Program-made: the position numbers and the translations under genes | The notes under the pieces: generated by a model | The model's input: only the letters and a program-made list of their open reading frames with translations | Databases searched by the model: none | Told to the model about the DNA's origin: nothing | Assembly: GCA_020428265.1 (NCBI GenBank) | Contig: JAGQND010000011.1 | Location: forward strand, 1 to 8,551 | DNA: 8,551 bases | Direction: 5' to 3' | DNA from: Candidatus Saccharimonadota bacterium | Lineage (GTDB): Bacteria; Patescibacteriota; Saccharimonadia; Saccharimonadales; Saccharimonadaceae | Part shown: positions 5,853-8,551 of the stretch, piece by piece | Numbering within the stretch: the stretch's first letter is position 1 | Layout: every line of letters begins with the position of its first letter

Positions 5853-6910
5853 TATTCTCTAGTTGTTTCGGTCGGTTTATCTAGTAGCATCGCATTCACG
5901 CTATTATCAGCGCCAGCTATCTTCACTATGTCTTTATCTATTTTTCCCAGCTCTTTATGTGCCGAGTTAAAGTGATTTACAGTCGTACCTAGTGACGACC
6001 CAAGCTTCTGCATAAACGTCTCAAATTGACCTATATGCTGGCCCAACTTGCCCACGCGTACCTGTATATCTTTGGCCTGCTTTTCTATTTGCAAGCTCCG
6101 TAGCCCTTGCAGTACCGTCTGCAAATACGCCATAAAACTCGTTGGACTCACAATTATCACTCGCTTTTCACGAAACGCATACTCTATCAAATCCTTACTA
6201 CTCACACCTACGTTATTTATAAGCAAATCGTAATACAGCGACTCGCTCGGTATAAACATGAACGCAAAATCCATCGTGTTTTCATCGGGTCGAATATACT
6301 GCGCAGTTTCATCTATCCTACCTTTCAGGTCCGCCTTAACTTTTTGCAGCAACCTGTCTCGCTCATCTTTGCTGCCAGCTTCTATCATGCGGTTATAGTT
6401 TTCCAAACTAAACTTACTGTCTATTGGTAATATTTGGCCTTTTTCTAAAAAAATCACCGCGTCAACAATCTTGCCATCTTTAAACTTATACTGCATCTGG
6501 TATTGCTTGGGCGGCAGCACATTATCTAGCACACTCTCCAGGTAATACTCGCCAAACACACCGCGCTGCTTTGGGTTTTGTAGTACGTTTTGCAAAGTTT
6601 TTAAGTCTGTCGCTACATCTACCACGCGCTTGTTTGTTTCATCGAGTTTTGCAAGTCGCTCAGTCACATCAGCCACCAGTTTTGCACTTTGCTGTAGCTG
6701 ACGCTGCACCGACATTTGCACATTAGCACTACTGCGCTCCAGCTTGTCACCCATACTATCTTGCAGCCTCATCACAGTACGGTTCAGCTCAGTCACATCG
6801 GCCTTTATCATATCCACCGAGCTACCGCCCTTAAGCTCACGAATTTTGGTATTCACAAAAAACACCGCGCCAATAACAACAACTATAAGTACAACGAGTA
6901 AAATTTCCAT
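5852..6910 (-). CDS. rmuC: RmuC-family DNA recombination protein (membrane-anchored nuclease fold)
   Basis: The 352-residue protein is shorter than E. coli RmuC (475). An N-terminal helix (2-19, EILLVVLIVVVIGAVFFV) anchors it in the membrane, and residues about 35-110 are predicted coiled coil. The family motif RGVFGEYYLESVL (116-128) opens a nuclease-like domain with KIVDAVIFL (147-155) and LPIDSKF (161-167). D150, D164 and K166 fit the PD-(D/E)xK pattern. FIPSESLYYDLL (219-230) and VIIVSPTSFMAYLQTV (251-266) are further conserved blocks. RmuC is known from E. coli as a protein that limits inversions at short inverted repeats; direct biochemistry is sparse. A consensus -10 lies 6 nt before the ATG and no ribosome binding site is present. 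It is transcribed toward the channel gene and shares its terminator. Confidence 0.93.
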   Translation of the reverse strand: MEILLVVLIVVVIGAVFFVNTKIRELKGGSSVDMIKADVTELNRTVMRLQDSMGDKLERSSANVQMSVQRQLQQSAKLVADVTERLAKLDETNKRVVDVATDLKTLQNVLQNPKQRGVFGEYYLESVLDNVLPPKQYQMQYKFKDGKIVDAVIFLEKGQILPIDSKFSLENYNRMIEAGSKDERDRLLQKVKADLKGRIDETAQYIRPDENTMDFAFMFIPSESLYYDLLINNVGVSSKDLIEYAFREKRVIIVSPTSFMAYLQTVLQGLRSLQIEKQAKDIQVRVGKLGQHIGQFETFMQKLGSSLGTTVNHFNSAHKELGKIDKDIVKIAGADNSVNAMLLDKPTETTRE

Positions 6911-6916
6911 ATACTC

Positions 6917-6922
6917 ATTATA
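6917..6922 (-). promoter_or_regulatory. -10 element for rmuC (leaderless type)
   Basis: A consensus TATAAT on the minus strand is followed by exactly 6 nt (GAGTAT) and then the rmuC ATG, so the expected first transcribed base falls on or beside the A of ATG. It lies in the 24-bp gap after the upstream membrane-protein gene. No -35 match is evident. Confidence 0.55.
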
Positions 6923-6934
6923 GCATTAGCGTTT

Positions 6935-7417
6935 CTATATAAGAGGTGGCAAACGCACAGCCAGCACAACAAGCACTACTAGTATCACCGCTGCGGCAAA
7001 TTTGCGCGGTCGCACAATCCAGGCAAATAGCAAATATGTAAGTGCGCTAAGTAGCACCGACCATATAACACCTTCGTACCACACTAGGCCCGCCGCCCAT
7101 GACACCACGCCCCACAAAGACACAACAGCACCCAAAACTATAAATAGCGGGCGATACAAACTAAGCCGCACCAACCCTAAAAGCGCTACTAGACCCACAA
7201 TTAGCTGTATAACAGTAGATGAAACCACGCTCAATCCACCACAAGATACAGACTCGCCGCACAGCAACGAAGAGGATATAGCCTGACCAAACAATACGCT
7301 AGCGCCCCAAGAAATAAATCCCAACACACCGCCCAATATCAAAACTTGTATAAACTGTCGTTGCGTCAAGTCTACAAAACCACCAAACATTCCTTGCGAT
7401 ACAGACTTCTTAGCCAT
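6935..7417 (-). CDS. Five-helix integral membrane protein of unknown function
   Basis: A 160-residue protein from the ATG at 7415-7417. Helices are likely at about 23-43, 64-84, 90-113, 117-135 and 140-155. Positive residues (K3, K4, R20, R84, R89, R137, R139) fall in the loops expected to be cytoplasmic. That puts the first outer loop, with two cysteines (LLCGESVSCGG, C53 and C59), outside the membrane, where a disulfide could form. An in-frame ATG 8 codons upstream is open, but AAGGAGAG directly precedes the internal ATG, which decides the start. rmuC follows 24 bp downstream and the PAP2 gene ends 55 bp upstream of this start, all on the same strand. I recognise no family and assign no function. 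It contains no catalytic-looking motif. Confidence 0.75.
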   Translation of the reverse strand: MAKKSVSQGMFGGFVDLTQRQFIQVLILGGVLGFISWGASVLFGQAISSSLLCGESVSCGGLSVVSSTVIQLIVGLVALLGLVRLSLYRPLFIVLGAVVSLWGVVSWAAGLVWYEGVIWSVLLSALTYLLFAWIVRPRKFAAAVILVVLVVLAVRLPPLI

Positions 7418-7421
7418 AAAT

Positions 7422-7429
7422 CTCTCCTT
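7422..7429 (-). promoter_or_regulatory. Ribosome binding site deciding the start of the five-helix protein
   Basis: AAGGAGAG on the minus strand ends 4 nt before the ATG at 7417. It would lie inside the coding region if the upstream ATG at 7441 were used, so it favours the 160-residue form. Confidence 0.75.
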
Positions 7430-7439
7430 ATTTACAACC

Positions 7440-7448
7440 ACTATATCA
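7440..7448 (-). promoter_or_regulatory. Extended -10 promoter for the five-helix protein gene
   Basis: TGATATAGT on the minus strand fits an extended -10 (TGn plus TATAGT). The predicted transcript start lies about 15 nt before the ATG, just upstream of the ribosome binding site. It overlaps the rejected upstream start codon (7441), further evidence for the shorter protein. No clear -35 is seen. Confidence 0.45.
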
Positions 7449-7472
7449 ACAGATGACGATTTTGGGTAATTC

Positions 7473-7955
7473 TTAAGCTTTTTTTAGCCGCGGAGTCAAA
7501 TACCAAAGTGCGCCCACCGACGCCGCCACTACGCCGCCAATTACGTCTAGCGGTGTATGCACCAAAGCCAAAACCCTGCCTACGCACACCATTAGTACCA
7601 AAACTATCAAAACCCTAGTCCATAGCTTAGACCTCGTCTCAAACCACACGGCATACAATATAGCCGTCGAAAACAGTGCATGGTCTGACGGAAACCCGGG
7701 ATTTGGCAAATACGCCGCACCTGCCGCCACGCCCATCAGCTCAAATGGTCGCTCAGCCGCTGGGTGGTACACCGCCGACATATATTTAGCCACTAAATAT
7801 GCTGTAAGCCCGGCCATAAGTATACGGCTATACGCCGCAAATTTATCGGACTTTTTAACCTTAAATAACAGTAGCCAAACACCAATAACAACAATAGGCA
7901 ACAACGCTCCATCGGCCATCAGCCGTACAAATATATTAACTAAATCCATACTCAT
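7473..7955 (-). CDS. PAP2-family membrane phosphatase
   Basis: The protein is 160 residues from the first ATG (7955), or 158 from the second (7949), which sits 6 nt after a -10-like TAAAAT and may be the true start. PAP2 enzymes remove phosphate from lipid phosphates such as undecaprenyl pyrophosphate or phosphatidic acid, with the active site on the outer membrane face. Numbering from the first Met, the three catalytic blocks are K57 with R69-P70 (AERPF), PSDH (89-92, with H92 the proton donor for leaving or ring-closing steps) and GRVLALVHTPLD (126-137), where R127, H133 (nucleophile) and D137 have the standard spacing. The K-to-RP distance is 11 residues, longer than the classical 6. Helices lie at about 16-33, 42-62, 93-107, 111-131 and 136-155. 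The substrate is unknown; recycling of the undecaprenyl carrier is a reasonable guess for a protein this small. Confidence 0.92.
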   Translation of the reverse strand: MSMDLVNIFVRLMADGALLPIVVIGVWLLLFKVKKSDKFAAYSRILMAGLTAYLVAKYMSAVYHPAAERPFELMGVAAGAAYLPNPGFPSDHALFSTAILYAVWFETRSKLWTRVLIVLVLMVCVGRVLALVHTPLDVIGGVVAASVGALWYLTPRLKKA

Positions 7956-7961
7956 ATTTTA
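7956..7961 (-). promoter_or_regulatory. Possible leaderless -10 element for the PAP2 gene
   Basis: TAAAAT on the minus strand is followed by ATGAGT and then a second in-frame ATG (7949). This matches the rmuC arrangement (TATAAT, 6 nt, ATGG) and suggests translation starts at 7949. The palindrome at 7989-8000 is an alternative -10. Confidence 0.35.
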
Positions 7962-7988
7962 TTACAAGTCGTTCCGTTTATGGCAAAA

Positions 7989-8000
7989 ATTATATATAAT
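7989..8000. promoter_or_regulatory. Palindromic double -10 element between divergent genes
   Basis: ATTATATATAAT is its own reverse complement and holds a consensus TATAAT on each strand (plus 7995-8000, minus 7994-7989). Read on plus, it predicts a start near 8007, followed by a ribosome binding site and the ATG at 8023. Read on minus, it gives a leader of about 27-33 nt for the PAP2 gene. The symmetry is certain; dual use is inferred. Confidence 0.5.
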
Positions 8001-8009
8001 AGTTCTTAA

Positions 8010-8018
8010 AGAGGGAGA
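8010..8018 (+). promoter_or_regulatory. Ribosome binding site for the gene at 8023
   Basis: AGAGGGAGA is purine-rich, with GGGAG ending 5 nt before the ATG, a usable Shine-Dalgarno spacing. It supports the plus-strand gene over the minus-strand open frames across the same region. Confidence 0.6.
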
Positions 8019-8022
8019 ATCA

Positions 8023-8551
8023 ATGAACAGAAACGTTGTAATTGGCGTAGTTGCAGTGACCGTACTCTGCCTAGGAGTTGTTGGCGCATATTTTATTATG
8101 GACGGCCCCACTAAGTCTGACCCTATTAAGGCAAATACTCCCAAGTCCGCCAGCAACAAAGAGCCTTCCGTCAAAGAAGCCACTTCATTTAAAGCTTGCG
8201 ACATACTAACCAGTGACATAGCCAAGTCCATACTTGGCGACGAAGCCGACACCAAACCAAGCGAACAATCAGCCGAAGCCTCTACGGCCGACCTACAAAT
8301 AACCAACTGCATGTACACAGCAGCCAGCGACAAAACCGATATCACCAAAACCAGTGGCGTCACTATCCAAGCTCGTGTAGCCAAAACCAAAACCGGCGCG
8401 GCTACCAACATACAAATGATCAACAACATGATGGGCAAAACGCGTGCCATCGACGGCATCGGCGACAAAGCCATTTACTCCGAAGATTTCAAACAAATCA
8501 TCGTCCTCAAAGGCAACAACCTATATTACGTATGGCACTACGTAAATACGT
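8023..8551 (+). CDS. Membrane-anchored extracytoplasmic protein of unknown function (partial, runs off the window)
   Basis: The first 176 codons are open to the window end with no stop. Residues 5-25 (VVIGVVAVTVLCLGVVGAYFI) form a signal anchor. The cysteine at 16 does not sit in a proper lipobox, so a lipoprotein is unlikely. A Lys/Ser/Pro/Thr-rich linker (about 27-55) leads to a folded domain with FKACDILTSDIAKSILGDEA (56-75) and NCMY (95-98). C59 and C96 could form a disulfide outside the membrane. The pattern of Cys-x-Leu/Ile-Leu-Thr, a second Cys-x-Tyr and a later DGIGDKAIY (144-152) recalls actinobacterial DUF3558-like exported proteins; that resemblance is from memory and weak. It has its own -10 and ribosome binding site. 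Minus-strand open frames over this region are antisense shadows. Third positions are rich in C, unlike the channel gene on the same strand. Confidence 0.85.
   Translation, partial: MNRNVVIGVVAVTVLCLGVVGAYFIMDGPTKSDPIKANTPKSASNKEPSVKEATSFKACDILTSDIAKSILGDEADTKPSEQSAEASTADLQITNCMYTAASDKTDITKTSGVTIQARVAKTKTGAATNIQMINNMMGKTRAIDGIGDKAIYSEDFKQIIVLKGNNLYYVWHYVNT

Noticed and set aside
7418..7441. Upstream ATG for the five-helix membrane protein
   Set aside because: It overlaps the extended -10 at 7440-7448, and the AAGGAGAG site serves the internal ATG at 7417.
7962..8474. Minus-strand open frame of 170 residues, and another at 8293-8496
   Set aside because: Both are antisense to the plus-strand gene at 8023, which has a promoter, a ribosome binding site, a signal anchor and a coherent protein. 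The minus-strand frames lack initiation signals and protein-like order.
1..8551. CRISPR arrays, insertion sequences, tRNA genes, toxin-antitoxin or defence islands
   Set aside because: I saw no regular direct repeats, transposase-like proteins, terminal repeats or cloverleaf signals on either strand. RmuC has a nuclease fold, but its neighbours do not resemble a defence cluster.

Overview
The window reads as a compact bacterial chromosome segment, most likely from a Patescibacteria/CPR member and probably Candidatus Saccharibacteria (TM7). That assignment is an inference. It rests on very short intergenic gaps, several small membrane proteins with no obvious relatives, start codons preceded directly by -10-like hexamers instead of ribosome binding sites, and a cytochrome bo-type quinol oxidase operon, which I recall from some environmental Saccharibacteria. 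No rRNA or other marker gene is present to settle it. The standard bacterial code fits: every gene ends where its family should, including a TGA that ends pheS.

Layout. Positions 1-1040 (minus) hold the 3' side of a cyo operon as seen here: the first 27 codons of cyoB and the complete cyoA. Positions 1090-4846 (minus) hold pheT, pheS and a small single-pass membrane protein, arranged small protein > pheS > pheT, with pheS and pheT overlapping by 4 bp. Positions 4847-4934 are a divergent promoter region. Positions 4935-5804 (plus) encode a MIP/aquaporin-fold channel with a lysine-rich N-terminal tail and an altered second NPA box. A perfect 15-bp hairpin at 5820-5852 separates it from convergent rmuC (5852-6910, minus). 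Upstream of rmuC on the same strand lie a five-helix membrane protein of unknown function (6935-7417) and a PAP2-family phosphatase (7473-7949/7955). A second divergent promoter region (7956-8022) contains the palindrome ATTATATATAAT. From it a plus-strand gene for a membrane-anchored extracytoplasmic protein (8023 onward) runs off the window end.

Functionally, PheS and PheT form phenylalanyl-tRNA synthetase. CyoA and CyoB are subunits II and I of a proton-pumping quinol oxidase that reduces oxygen. The channel, PAP2 enzyme, five-helix protein and anchored protein all belong to the cell envelope. RmuC is a membrane-anchored nuclease-fold protein linked to DNA recombination. No stretch longer than 300 bases lacks a gene. 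I found no tRNA, rRNA, CRISPR array, insertion sequence or defence system. Nothing here amounts to a clearly new multi-gene system. The most unusual items are the channel's pore motifs and the probable leaderless promoters.
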